A stretch of DNA of 64,000 nucleotides from Pseudomonadota bacterium (lineage in GTDB: Archaea; Thermoplasmatota; SW-10-69-26; JACQPN01; JAJPHT01): the NCBI GenBank assembly GCA_021325135.1, contig JAJPHT010000007.1, forward strand, positions 33,776-97,775, given 5' to 3'. The position numbers and the translations under genes were made by a program. The notes beneath the pieces are model-generated. The model saw only the letters and a list, made by a program, of their open reading frames with translations, did not search any database and was not told the DNA's origin. Below, piece after piece: positions 49,809 to 58,251 of the stretch; positions within the stretch are counted from its first letter, which is position 1; each line of letters begins with the position of its first letter.

Positions 49809-50714
49809 TCACAGCCGGACCCGGCTGTTGTTGCCCAGGTAGCCAAGCCCCGCGTGCAGCTTCCCGGGGAAGACGGCCTGCGCCTCGCGCAGCGCGGTGA
49901 CCGCCTCGGCGGGCGGGAGCGCCTTCCCTTCGCCATAGCGCGCCACGCGCCCGTCCCACGCGTACCGGCTCCAGTCCACGGGGCGCGTCACGAGCGGCCG
50001 CAGCAGCATCTCCAGCGCGCGGGGGCCTTCCAGGGACACTCGCAGGGGCTGTTCCTCGGCGCCCGACCTGCGCAGAAGCGCGCGCGCTTCGGGTCCGATG
50101 GTGCGCGACCGGGAGCGCCCCTGCGAGTCCAGCGGCTCCCCGAAGAGCTTGCCCAGCGCAGCCTGCCACCGGGCCGGGAGATCGGACGCCAGCGGCGTGG
50201 GCGGGAGGACCTTCAACTTGCCCGCGTCGTGCACCGCGTCGAGGAGGATGACGTGCAGCCGGGGGCGCCACGCCGGCCACGGCCGGTCCTTGGCGGAGCC
50301 CACGAGATCCCAGATGCGCACCGCGCCCAGGGAGGACCACGCCTTCCGCACGGGCGTGCCCGGAAGCGCGGCCTTCGCCACGATGGCCTGCGCGGCGCCC
50401 AGCGGGCCTTTCCACCACGAGGCAAGCCCCTTGGCGTCCTGCGCCTGGGCAAGCTGCCAGAGCTGGTCCTTCGACGCGCTGGCCGGCAGATCGAACGCGA
50501 AATGGTGGACGCGGAAGTCCACCGCCGCGAGCACCTCCTCAAGGCGCTTCTGCCACTCGTAGGCGCGCGACTCGCCCTCGACGCGCGTGCACGGCGGGCA
50601 CCACCCCTCGCGCTCGCACGGGAATTTCCCGCCCGCCCCGCGACGCGCGCAGGCTCCCAGGGCGAACGCCGTCGCCCCCAGGTGGTCCTCGATGGCCTCC
50701 AGGCCGCGCTGCAT
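49809..50714 (-). CDS. Possible Rep-like (degenerate HUH) zinc-finger protein
   Basis: This 301-residue protein has an N-terminal cysteine cluster (GACARRGAGGKFPCEREGWCPPCTRVEGESRA) resembling the zinc-binding start of rolling-circle Rep and IS91-type proteins. It then has an EWQKRLEEVLAAVDFRVHHFAFDLPAS segment like the R-H-W-x-x-S-x-P strand of such proteins, and WPAWRPRLHVILLDA where an H-x-H (HUH) site would be expected but only L-H-V-I is seen. A catalytic tyrosine is not obvious. So it may be a decayed or repurposed Rep relative. ATG 50714 follows a strong TATA box by 28 bases; leaderless. Confidence 0.5.
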   Translation of the reverse strand: MQRGLEAIEDHLGATAFALGACARRGAGGKFPCEREGWCPPCTRVEGESRAYEWQKRLEEVLAAVDFRVHHFAFDLPASASKDQLWQLAQAQDAKGLASWWKGPLGAAQAIVAKAALPGTPVRKAWSSLGAVRIWDLVGSAKDRPWPAWRPRLHVILLDAVHDAGKLKVLPPTPLASDLPARWQAALGKLFGEPLDSQGRSRSRTIGPEARALLRRSGAEEQPLRVSLEGPRALEMLLRPLVTRPVDWSRYAWDGRVARYGEGKALPPAEAVTALREAQAVFPGKLHAGLGYLGNNSRVRL

Positions 50715-50729
50715 TCAAAACCCGACACT

Positions 50730-50766
50730 AATCCCTTACATAATAACCTAGTCTTCCCTAGGGATT
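50730..50766. promoter_or_regulatory. Palindrome over the promoter of the Rep-like gene
   Basis: AATCCCT (50730-50736) and AGGGATT (50760-50766) are inverted around a tract that reads TATTATGTAA on the minus strand (TATA box, 28 bases before ATG 50714). CCCTAGGG at 50757-50764 is a further short palindrome. This A/T-rich patch is striking in the local context and looks like an operator. Confidence 0.5.
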
Positions 50767-50855
50767 GTCCGTTAGGTCTGTTGGAAGGGGATGGGGTCGG
50801 CGCGCGAACGCACGGCGCGGAAATGATATCGTGTTTGCGCGCGCCACCACCGTCG

Positions 50856-51245
50856 ATGTCGCCCGACGACCTCTCCCGACCGCGCGTCGTCCTCTTCGTC
50901 ATGACGGCCGCCGACTACGTTTCCCTCGTGGCGTTGCACCCGGAGCCTTGGCGCTCCAGTTTTGCCCCCAGGTGGGATGCCGCCTTCTCCTTCACGTCCA
51001 CCGGCTTCTGGTTCGCCAAGTCCCCCGGACGCACGGTCGGGTACGACCCCTTCACGGACGTGCGGCTCGAGGGCGGGCCCCTCGCCGCTGCGTGCGCGGA
51101 GGGGCGCCGCCTGAGCCCCTCCGGAGGGCGCCTCTACGTGGACCGCACGGGAGTCTTCCTCGCCGACGGCGGGTTCCGCCGCGTCGTGACATTCATCCTG
51201 ACTGGACCCGGCGCGGAGCCCTCCGAGGACGCGGGGATCGCGTAG
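50856..51245 (+). CDS. Hypothetical protein
   Basis: This 129-residue protein is compact and mixed alpha/beta (PRVVLFVMTAADYVSLVALHPEPW, then FSFTSTGFWFAKSPG, then GRLYVDRTGVFLADGGFRRVVTFILTG) with no cysteines pairing and one C in the middle. AAATGATATC centred about 30 bases before ATG 50856 suggests a leaderless start. It ends 2 bases from the stop of the convergent NreA gene. No family is recognised. Confidence 0.55.
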   Translation: MSPDDLSRPRVVLFVMTAADYVSLVALHPEPWRSSFAPRWDAAFSFTSTGFWFAKSPGRTVGYDPFTDVRLEGGPLAAACAEGRRLSPSGGRLYVDRTGVFLADGGFRRVVTFILTGPGAEPSEDAGIA

Positions 51246-51247
51246 GC

Positions 51248-52507
51248 CTACTCCGAGCCGAACTCCCTCAGCGTCCTCTGCACGCGCGCCTCCCGCGGCA
51301 GCGCGGCAATCCTCAGCCACTCCCTGTCCCGCGAGCGGCGCAGCATGTGGCGCACGGCGCTTTCCACGTCGCCGAAGACGAGCCCCTTCGACTCCATGGC
51401 GGCCTTCACGGCCTCGCGGATGACCCACACGCCCAGGGGCGCCCAGTATTCGTCGGTGATCTCGCGGTGGACGAAGACGGCGGCCTGCTTGCGGACGCGG
51501 CGCAGGTGCTCCAGCACGGGAAGGCGCGCCGCGTAGTAGCCGCCCGCGATGTTGTCCGCGTAGGCGGTGCGGCCGCGATGTCCTTCCGCGTCGTGGCCCA
51601 TGCCCCAGCGGCCGTCCTCCCCCTGCCAGGCCTCGATCATCTCGTAGCTCCACGGCCGCGGCAGCAGGAGGATCTGGAAGTAGTTCCCGAACAGGTCGCC
51701 CGAGTGGACGACGGGCGCATCGAGGATGCCCAGCTCCTTGACCTCCTCGATCATCTGCTTGGCGAGGATGTCGTCCGTCGCCGTGATGCTCCAGCGCGTG
51801 GGGACGAGGCGGCGGCGCGTGCCTTCGCCCAGGAGGCCCACCGAGAGGAGGCGCTGGACGTGGTGCGTCGGGATGCCCGCCCCATAGAGCTCGCCCACGG
51901 CAGTCGCGGCGTCGGCGTGCACGTCCGAGACGAGGGCGTCCACCTTGCGCGGGACGCTGGGGTTCGACAGCACGCGGGCGTCCACGACGTCGACGCTGGG
52001 CCCCATGGGCGCGGCGAATGCATCCACCTGGGCGTCGGGCGCCACGCGCAGCGGCTTCTTGAGCGTGACCTCGGCGTCGACGGGGCGCGCGGCCATGGCC
52101 AGCTCGCGCGAGGCGTCCAGCGCGCGGCTCGCGGCCGCGACGTCCACGCGCACGGGGCTCTTGCTGCGGTAGAGCCGCGCGCGCAGGGCGAGGATCGTCG
52201 CGATGTCGAGCCCTTTCCACTCCGAGGGCGAGTCCGAGAGGACGGGCGCGGACTCGGGCGTCGCGGGAAGGAGCGGCCCCATGGCCACCTCGGGGTAGCC
52301 GTGCCGCCCCACGAACACGCTGGGCGGCGAGGGGCCGTGAAGCTCCAGCCCCTTGACCTTGGGCGCCGCGAAGCCCAGCACCTTCTCCACGAGCGGGCAG
52401 CCGGGCACGCTGCACAGCGGCGCGCTGCCGCGCATCGCCTCGCGCGAGGCGCCCTGCCTCAGCGTGAGGAGGGTGCGACCGCACTTCGCGCACGGCTCGT
52501 GGAGCAC
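51248..52507 (-). CDS. nreA: DNA repair protein NreA
   Basis: Nre proteins act in archaeal DNA repair and interact with PCNA. The 419-residue protein has an N-terminal zinc motif (CAKCGRTLL... LCSVPGCPL), the family block PPSVFVGRHGYPEVAMGPLLP, a DVHADAATAVGELYGAGIP segment, a TDDILAKQMIEEVKELG helix and HREITDEYWAPLGVWVIREAVKAAM. The C-terminus VQRTLREFGSE holds a PIP-box-like Q-x-x-L-x-x-F for sliding-clamp binding. Length is usual for the family. The stop lies 2 bases from a convergent small gene. It is 31 bases downstream of the toxin-antitoxin pair on the same strand. Confidence 0.9.
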   Translation of the reverse strand: MLHEPCAKCGRTLLTLRQGASREAMRGSAPLCSVPGCPLVEKVLGFAAPKVKGLELHGPSPPSVFVGRHGYPEVAMGPLLPATPESAPVLSDSPSEWKGLDIATILALRARLYRSKSPVRVDVAAASRALDASRELAMAARPVDAEVTLKKPLRVAPDAQVDAFAAPMGPSVDVVDARVLSNPSVPRKVDALVSDVHADAATAVGELYGAGIPTHHVQRLLSVGLLGEGTRRRLVPTRWSITATDDILAKQMIEEVKELGILDAPVVHSGDLFGNYFQILLLPRPWSYEMIEAWQGEDGRWGMGHDAEGHRGRTAYADNIAGGYYAARLPVLEHLRRVRKQAAVFVHREITDEYWAPLGVWVIREAVKAAMESKGLVFGDVESAVRHMLRRSRDREWLRIAALPREARVQRTLREFGSE

Positions 52508-52538
52508 GGGGTGCTAGAGGGTCGCCCTCCGGAAGAGC

Positions 52539-52847
52539 CTATGCCGCCCGGCGGATCACGATGGCGTCGCCCTGCCGGCCGACCTCCACCTCGTCCCCCG
52601 CGACGGCGCCGCCCAGCGCCTCGGCCAAGAGCGTGGGGTCCAGCGTGACGACGGTGGAGGTGCCGCTGCGCTGGAGCTTGCGCCTCCGGGGGCCCTCGAT
52701 GCCGTAGAGGCCCAGGCGGCGCGCGACCTGCTGCGCGTCGGCCACCTGCTCGGCGGCGAGGTCCTCCTCGCCGCAGGCGGGGCAGCGCCACCCCTTGACG
52801 GGCAGCTTGCCCGCGGGGAAGTGCAGGTCGAGGATCGCGCGCTCCAT
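52539..52847 (-). CDS. Antitoxin: YgiT-type zinc finger plus AbrB-like domain
   Basis: This 102-residue protein has an N-terminal WRCPACGEEDL knuckle with a short finger as in YgiT/MqsA antitoxins. At the C-terminus is a SpoVT/AbrB-like DNA-binding swapped hairpin (KLQRSGTSTVVTLDPTLLAEALGGAVAGDEVEVGRQGDAIVIRRA). It would neutralise the DUF4258 toxin encoded 34 bases upstream and repress the pair. ATG 52847 begins the conserved part; the frame is open to 52940. Gene order here is toxin first, antitoxin second. Confidence 0.72.
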   Translation of the reverse strand: MERAILDLHFPAGKLPVKGWRCPACGEEDLAAEQVADAQQVARRLGLYGIEGPRRRKLQRSGTSTVVTLDPTLLAEALGGAVAGDEVEVGRQGDAIVIRRAA

Positions 52848-52881
52848 GGGGGCGGCGGGCTGGTGGCGCCTGCAGGTGGGC

Positions 52882-53121
52882 TCAAAGGCTCCGCGTGGCG
52901 CTGACGGTCTTGACGTGGATATGGTCCTCATGCTCCTCATACCGGACGATCACGACGCGGCGTCCGGACCGCTTGCGCGCCCCCGCAAGGGCGCCATCCT
53001 GCTCGGGCTCGTCCAGGGCGCGGAGCACCTCGTCCACCTCGATGGGCGGGCGCTCGCACGCCATGGCCTGGACGGCGTGCTTGGTGAAGAGGACGGGCTT
53101 CCCGCGGGCGGTCAGCCACAT
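52882..53121 (-). CDS. DUF4258-type toxin
   Basis: This 79-residue protein is similar to DUF4258/MqsR-like small RNase-fold toxins: KPVLFTKHAVQAMACERPPIEVDEVLRALDEPEQD, then RRVVIVRYEEHEDHIHVKTVSATRSL. The F-T-x-H-A-x-x-x-M...I start and the V-x-x-R-Y...I-x-V-x-T-V end are the recognisable parts. The likely action is mRNA cleavage at low growth, held in check by the following YgiT/AbrB antitoxin. Divergent from SfsA; the 115-base gap contains TTGCATAAGG, the probable sfsA promoter. Confidence 0.7.
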   Translation of the reverse strand: MWLTARGKPVLFTKHAVQAMACERPPIEVDEVLRALDEPEQDGALAGARKRSGRRVVIVRYEEHEDHIHVKTVSATRSL

Positions 53122-53237
53122 CGCTCACACCATCCATGTGTCATCCTGATTGCATAAGGGTTTCGTCGGCGGCTCAAGGTTCACCGCCAGCCGGAGAGGC
53201 GGAGGACGTTTTCATCCCTCTCCGGGAATCACGCCAC

Positions 53238-53930
53238 GTGGAGTTCCCGCCGGGGACGTTCGAGGCGCGCTTCCTGCGGCGGCCCAACCGTTACCTCACC
53301 TTCTGCGAGGCGCCCGACGGGACCGAGCTTCGCTGCTTCTGCCCCGACCCGGGGCGCCTCACGGAGTTCGTGACGCCCGGTCGCCGCGTTCTCGTGGCCC
53401 CCGCCCCGGCCGACGCGGAGGGGCGCCGCACGACGCACACGCAGGTCGCGTTCCATCACGGGGGCGAGTGGGTGAGCATCCTCACGGCGAAGGCCAACGT
53501 CCTGGCGCGCGAGGCCTCGCAGCGCGGGCTCCTCCCGGAGCTGCCCCCGTCCGAGGGGTGGCGCGCCGAGGTGAGGCACGGCGAGAGCCGCCTCGACTTC
53601 CTCGCGGGCGAGACGCTGGTGGAGGTCAAGTCCGTGACCCTCGTCGTGGAGGGCGAGGCGCGATTCCCCGACGCGCCCACGCTGCGCGGCGCGCGGCACG
53701 TCCGCGGGCTGGCGGCCCACGCCCGCGACGGGGGCCGCGCCATGCTCCTCTTCGTCCAGCAGCGGGAGGCCGGGCGGCTCGTGCGGGCGAACGCGGCCAC
53801 CGACCCCGACTTCGCCGCCGCGCTGCGCGACGCGGCGGGGGCCGGGGTCGCCTTGGCGGCCGTCGCCTGCCGGGTCGACGCGGGGGGTGTCGTTCCGGTG
53901 AGACGCGTTCCGGTCGCGGTGGATCGTTGA
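53238..53930 (+). CDS. sfsA: SfsA family protein
   Basis: This 230-residue protein with an OB-like N-terminal and a PD-(D/E)xK-like nuclease-fold C-terminal domain is known as sugar fermentation stimulation protein. It shows FLRRPNRYLTFCE, HCPDPGR-like CFCPDPGRLTEFVTPG, and the signature LVEVKSVTLVVEGEARFPDAPTLRGARHVRGL. The E-V-K triad residues of the nuclease-like fold are present. GTG 53238 is used, giving the family's usual length; the frame is open to 53136 but unconserved there. Its role in archaea is unclear. Confidence 0.9.
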   Translation: MEFPPGTFEARFLRRPNRYLTFCEAPDGTELRCFCPDPGRLTEFVTPGRRVLVAPAPADAEGRRTTHTQVAFHHGGEWVSILTAKANVLAREASQRGLLPELPPSEGWRAEVRHGESRLDFLAGETLVEVKSVTLVVEGEARFPDAPTLRGARHVRGLAAHARDGGRAMLLFVQQREAGRLVRANAATDPDFAAALRDAAGAGVALAAVACRVDAGGVVPVRRVPVAVDR

Positions 53931-53987
53931 GGTCTGTCGAAGGACCTCTCCACAATCCTCAAGAGCGGCCCCCCGGGATGGGAAGGC

Positions 53988-55178
53988 GTGGCCGTCCGCC
54001 GCTTCGCCGCCTGGGCCGTGCTGGCCCTCGTCGTCCCCGCCTTCGCGGGCTGCGCCTCCAAGGACGCGCCCGCGGCCACCGGGCCCGACGTCAGCGGCGG
54101 CACCGTGGGCGGCAGCGCGCCCACCGGCTCCTCGGCCACCGCCGCGCCCGCGCCGCAGCCGGCCCCCATCAGCGGGACGAGCGCGCGCTGGCACTTCCAC
54201 GACTACTGGCACGGCAACCCCACCATCGTCCTCTTCGACGCGCACGTGAACCTCTCGGCCGGCGCCGGCGGCCTCTCCGCCCTCGTCGACCTGCCCCAGG
54301 GCGTCATCGTGCCCCCGGAGACGGGCTTCCTCCTGGTGAACGTCTCGTGGCCCGCCTCGCCCGCGGGCTCCACGGCGGGGCTGGTCAACGTGACGTACCG
54401 CCCCGCGGACTCCAACGACTTCTTCCCCATCAAGGACGCCGCGAACGGCAAGGCCATCGTGATCCCCACCACCGAGAGCATGTGCGATGTGCCCCACCGG
54501 CAGAAGTCGCTCTGGGCGTTCAACCTCACCGCCGCCCCCTCCAGCGACGTGCCCCCGGGCCTTCCCGGCACCGAGCTGCACGTCGTCGTGAGCGCCACCA
54601 TCGGGCGCCCCCTCTTCATCGACCCGCCGCACTTCAACTGGTGGAGCGGCAGCGACGTGCTCGACCTCGTGAAGACGACGCAGGGCGCCATCGCGACCGC
54701 GGGCACGCCCCAGGGCAACGCCACGCTGCCGGACGCGTCGGGCCTCCTCGCGGGCGGCGCGCCGCCCAGCCCCGACCGCGTCTCCTCCACGGCGGCCTCC
54801 GCGAACCGCTCCGTCACCGTCCCCGCCACCGCGGGGCGCATCGTGCCCGAAGGCGCCACCAACGTCGTCGCGGTCCTCAACTGGTCGCCCGACGAGCCCA
54901 CGATGCCCCGGCTCAAGCTCACCTACGAGGAGCAGAACTACCCCTCCTCGGGCGCGCTCCAGACCGCCGTCGACGGCGCCACGAGCCGCGTGTTCATCCT
55001 GCCCGTGCAGCCGGGCCAGACGGACACCACCTACTCCAACCGCACGACGTGGCAGTTCCACGTGGTGCCCGAAGGGGACAGCGCGGCCGCGTTCAAGGGG
55101 GGCTTCACCCTGACCGTGTGGGTCACGCGCCTGCCCTACGCCGACGCCGTGAAGATGGCGCAGGGCGGCAAGGCGTAA
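53988..55178 (+). CDS. Lipoprotein, HDYW-motif family, member 1
   Basis: This 396-residue protein has a lipobox FAGC at about residue 22 after a hydrophobic signal. A Gly/Thr/Ala/Pro linker follows, then a domain beginning WHFHDYWHGNPTIVLFDAHVNLS and continuing with beta strands, two separated cysteines (SMCDVPH) and many N-glycosylation sequons. The convergent gene at 55302-56498 is a related protein with HKHDYWKGAESVTIFSGDVSF at the same place. The long inverted repeat between them should stop both transcripts. The function is unknown; surface-anchored. Confidence 0.75.
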   Translation: MAVRRFAAWAVLALVVPAFAGCASKDAPAATGPDVSGGTVGGSAPTGSSATAAPAPQPAPISGTSARWHFHDYWHGNPTIVLFDAHVNLSAGAGGLSALVDLPQGVIVPPETGFLLVNVSWPASPAGSTAGLVNVTYRPADSNDFFPIKDAANGKAIVIPTTESMCDVPHRQKSLWAFNLTAAPSSDVPPGLPGTELHVVVSATIGRPLFIDPPHFNWWSGSDVLDLVKTTQGAIATAGTPQGNATLPDASGLLAGGAPPSPDRVSSTAASANRSVTVPATAGRIVPEGATNVVAVLNWSPDEPTMPRLKLTYEEQNYPSSGALQTAVDGATSRVFILPVQPGQTDTTYSNRTTWQFHVVPEGDSAAAFKGGFTLTVWVTRLPYADAVKMAQGGKA

Positions 55179-55203
55179 GGATTGCCTCCTTCTCGCGCTT
55201 CAC

Positions 55204-55263
55204 GATGCAACCCGCACCAACGAACCAAGGGTAAGATCGTGGGTCGTTGGTTCGGGTTGCATC
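55204..55263. terminator. 22-bp near-perfect inverted repeat between convergent lipoprotein genes
   Basis: The left arm (55204-55226, GATGCAACCCG-CACCAACGAACC) and right arm (55242-55263) pair over 22 bp with two irregularities around a 15-base loop. It lies 26 bases after one stop and 38 from the other, as expected of a shared two-way terminator. Confidence 0.6.
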
Positions 55264-55301
55264 GAGGAGCGGGACCGGAGCGACAAACCCTCGGGAGCCC
55301 C

Positions 55302-56498
55302 TCACATCACCATGCCGGCCGCGTCCTTGGTGTGCATTGCGATCACGGTCAGGTCGTATTCGATGTCGTAGCTGAAGCACCCGGGGCAGAGGCCGTTCGC
55401 GACGGGGTTGTCCGGAAGCTCGGCGTACGTCGCCATGACGCGGAAGCCCCACCGGCTCGCGGGCTGGTAGGGGCTGTCCATGCCGGCGCCATCCACGGGC
55501 ACCTCGAACTCGTAGTGCTTCAGGTCGTTCTTCTTGTCCTTGTCCCCGTAGCGGTCGCCGAACTCCACCTCGGGGCCGATGATGGTCGCGTTGTGGACCT
55601 CCAGGAAGAAGCCCGTGGGCGACTGGCCCGTCTGCGTCACGGCGCTGCTGACGTTGACGATGACCAGGAGCTTGCCCGTGCCGTAGCTGATGAGCTTGTC
55701 CGGCGAGGCCCACGTGCCGCCCTGGTCGTAGAGCTCCGCCTCGGCAGCGCCCGACATGTGCGTCTTCACGTGCTTGTTCTGCGCGACGACGCGCACGTCC
55801 GAGTCCGCGTAGAAGTCGGGGTGGCCAGGCCAGTTGACGACCTCGCGCCCCTTGTGCGTGACGATGGTGAGGTTGACGCTGCTCAGGCTGGGGTTGTCCG
55901 TCGTGACGCGGAACACCCAGAGCGAGAGCACGCTGTGGGGCATGTCCGTCTCCTTGGGCTGGACGGGGATCTTGGTGGGCGACCCGAAGGCGAGGTCGCC
56001 CGCATCGCGCCACGAGGAGTCGGCGGCGCTGCGGTACTCCAGGTGGAGCTTGGGTGGCGCGGCGTCCGGCGCGCAGGGGAGCGTGGGGTCGAGGCACGCC
56101 TGGCCCTGCTTCGCGTTGAGCGTCACGAGGTCGGAGCCTTCGAAGACGAACGACGTGTTGGGGAGCTTCACGTAGGCGACGCTCTTGGGCTGCGAGCCCT
56201 GCCCGTCGGGGAAGAGCGGCGTGGGGAAGAACGAGACGTCGCCCGAGAAGATCGTCACGGACTCGGCCCCCTTCCAGTAGTCGTGCTTGTGCTGCTGGCC
56301 GCCGGTGCCATTCTCGGTCTTGTTGGTCTCCAGGTTGCCCAGCGACTCGCCGCGCCCGTCGGGAAGGACCGCGGTCTGGTTCGTGGTGTTGTTGGCGGCG
56401 TTGAGCGCGGCGGGCTTCACGCCCTTGTCCTTGGGTCCGATGCATCCGGACAGAAGGACGAGCGTGGCAAGGACGACGACCGCGGCGCGGGCGACCAT
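55302..56498 (-). CDS. Lipoprotein, HDYW-motif family, member 2
   Basis: This 398-residue protein has a lipobox LLSGC at about residue 19. A linker rich in Asn/Thr sequons (NNTT, NQT, NKT, NGT) follows, then QHKHDYWKGAESVTIFSGDVSFF, matching the convergent neighbour. Further on are beta-rich parts, a Cys pair (ACLDPTLPC) and a second pair near the end (LCPGCFSYDIEYDL). Paralogy with member 1 rests on the H-D-Y-W-x-G block, similar length and plan. ATG 56498 is the start. Confidence 0.75.
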   Translation of the reverse strand: MVARAAVVVLATLVLLSGCIGPKDKGVKPAALNAANNTTNQTAVLPDGRGESLGNLETNKTENGTGGQQHKHDYWKGAESVTIFSGDVSFFPTPLFPDGQGSQPKSVAYVKLPNTSFVFEGSDLVTLNAKQGQACLDPTLPCAPDAAPPKLHLEYRSAADSSWRDAGDLAFGSPTKIPVQPKETDMPHSVLSLWVFRVTTDNPSLSSVNLTIVTHKGREVVNWPGHPDFYADSDVRVVAQNKHVKTHMSGAAEAELYDQGGTWASPDKLISYGTGKLLVIVNVSSAVTQTGQSPTGFFLEVHNATIIGPEVEFGDRYGDKDKKNDLKHYEFEVPVDGAGMDSPYQPASRWGFRVMATYAELPDNPVANGLCPGCFSYDIEYDLTVIAMHTKDAAGMVM

Positions 56499-56632
56499 GG
56501 GCGCCGCACGGCGGGGAAGCCCTCTTCAGCTTTGTTGGGGTGGTCTCTTCAGTTCGTGGCTCGGGATTGGACATGTCCGGGGGCGTCGGCCCCGTGCGAA
56601 AGCCCCAAGGGGACGCTGGCGTCTGCCTCCGC

Positions 56633-57412
56633 ATGGTGGGAGACCTCCACGGCAAGGTCGCCGTCGTGACCGGCGCGGGAACGGGCATCGGGCGCGCGAC
56701 GGCCCTCGCGCTGGCCGAGGCGGGCGCGAACGTCGTCGTCCACTACTCGCGCTCGAAGAAGGACGCGGAGATCGTGGCGGGCCTCGCGCGCGACCTGGGG
56801 CGGCAGGCCGTCGCGCTGCAGGCGGACTTCCGCGACCGCGAGGCCGTCGCGTCCTTCGCCGAGGCCGCCGAGTCGCACTGGGGGCACGTCGACGTGCTCG
56901 TCAACAACGCGGGCACGATGGAGAAGGCCATGGACCCGCGCACCGAAGGGGGCGACTTCGGCCAGCATCTTCCCCTGTGGGACGAGGTGATGGACGTCAA
57001 CCTCCGCGCGCCCTACGAGCTGACGTGGCGCCTCGCCCAGGGGATGCGGCAGCGCAAGGCGGGCGTCGTCGTCAACGTCGCCTCCGTGGCCGGCATGTAT
57101 GCCATCACCGACGCGCCGCTCTACTCCCTCTCGAAGGCCGCGCTCCTGCACTTCACGCGGCAGGCCGCCATGATGTACGCCCCGCACGTGCGCGTCAACG
57201 CCGTGGCGCCCGGCTGGACGGAGACGGGCTTCGGGCCGACGCACCACATCCTGGACCCGGAGTTCCAGAAATCCATCGTGCGCCACATCCCGCTGCGCCG
57301 CCTCGCGAGCCCCGAGGAGATGGCCGACGCGATCCTCTCCCTGGTGCGGCAGCCCTACGTCACGGGCCACGCGCTGGTGGTGGACGGGGGGATGGTGGCG
57401 GAGCTGCGCTGA
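56633..57412 (+). CDS. Short-chain dehydrogenase/reductase (SDR)
   Basis: This 259-residue classical SDR has a cofactor motif VTGAGTGIGRATA (residues 12-24), NNAGTMEKA, catalytic Ser in NVASVAGM, the Y-x-x-x-K in YSLSKAAL, the APGWTETGF region and the C-terminal GHALVVDGGM. An H-Y-S-R-S-K segment after strand 2 suggests NADP(H) preference. It is similar to FabG-like 3-oxoacyl reductases and glucose dehydrogenases; the substrate is unknown. ATG 56633 is used, since the 31 upstream residues in the open frame are unlike the family. Confidence 0.88.
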   Translation: MVGDLHGKVAVVTGAGTGIGRATALALAEAGANVVVHYSRSKKDAEIVAGLARDLGRQAVALQADFRDREAVASFAEAAESHWGHVDVLVNNAGTMEKAMDPRTEGGDFGQHLPLWDEVMDVNLRAPYELTWRLAQGMRQRKAGVVVNVASVAGMYAITDAPLYSLSKAALLHFTRQAAMMYAPHVRVNAVAPGWTETGFGPTHHILDPEFQKSIVRHIPLRRLASPEEMADAILSLVRQPYVTGHALVVDGGMVAELR

Positions 57413-57552
57413 GCTCCATCGCCATAAGCCGGGGCCCGAAGGCTGGGGCCGCCCCTGGAGAAATTGAACGCGCTTCGAACACGTTTGCACGCCAGTTCCA
57501 AAATTGTTAAATGCGGGCCGCGGATGGGAAGGCGCCTTCGGAGGCAACCCTC

Positions 57553-58218
57553 ATGCGCAGCAGCCTGCCCCTCCTCGCCCTCGCCGCGATCCTTCTTGCC
57601 GCTCCCCTCGCGTCCGCGCACGCCAGCATGTACACGTCGGATGGCAGGTTCAAGGTCACCTTCGGCTTCCTCAACGAGCCGGCCACCACCTGGACCAAGA
57701 CCGGCCTCGACCTCATCATCACCGACAACGCCACCGGCGGCCCCGTGGACGGCGCCGACAAGACGCTCAACGCGACGCTCGTCTACAACGACCAGAGCCA
57801 CGACTTCAAGCTCTCGCCCCAGTTCGGCACGCACGGCCGCTACACCGACGTCATCACCATGACGCGCCCCGGCCTCTACAAGCTCCACGTCACGGGCACG
57901 ATCAACGGCAGCGCGGTCGACCTCCTCATCCCCGCCAAGGAGGCCACGCCCGACATCAACGACACGTACTTCCCCGACGCCATCGGCACGCCCCTGGACG
58001 TGAAGGCCCAGATGGCCGCCATGCAGTCGGAGATCGACGCGCTGAAGGCCCAGATCAAGACGCAGGCGTCCACGCCCGCGACGGTCATCAGCCAGACGCC
58101 CGACGCCTCCACGCCCGCGTCCTCCTCGCCCGCGAAGCCCGCGCCCGGCTTCGAGCCCGCCCTGGCCGTGGGCGTCCTCGCCGTCGTCGCGCTCGTCGTG
58201 CTGCGCCGCCGCGGCTGA
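57553..58218 (+). CDS. Surface protein with PGF-CTERM-like sorting signal
   Basis: This 221-residue protein starts with a signal peptide (MRSSLPLLALAAILLAAPLASA). An Ig-like/FixH-type beta domain (about 25-145; VTFGFLNEPATTWTKTGLDLIITD) is followed by a short coiled coil (AQMAAMQSEIDALKAQIKTQ), a Ser/Thr/Pro linker, then PGFEPALAVGVLAVVALVVLRRRG. The ending P-G-F, hydrophobic helix and basic tail is the PGF-CTERM signal cut by archaeosortase A, with lipid attachment. TTGTTAAATG at about 57502 is the likely promoter. No archaeosortase gene lies in the window. Confidence 0.75.
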   Translation: MRSSLPLLALAAILLAAPLASAHASMYTSDGRFKVTFGFLNEPATTWTKTGLDLIITDNATGGPVDGADKTLNATLVYNDQSHDFKLSPQFGTHGRYTDVITMTRPGLYKLHVTGTINGSAVDLLIPAKEATPDINDTYFPDAIGTPLDVKAQMAAMQSEIDALKAQIKTQASTPATVISQTPDASTPASSSPAKPAPGFEPALAVGVLAVVALVVLRRRG

Positions 58219-58251
58219 GGCGTTTTTCCGCCCGCACGCGCCTCCTGGGCC

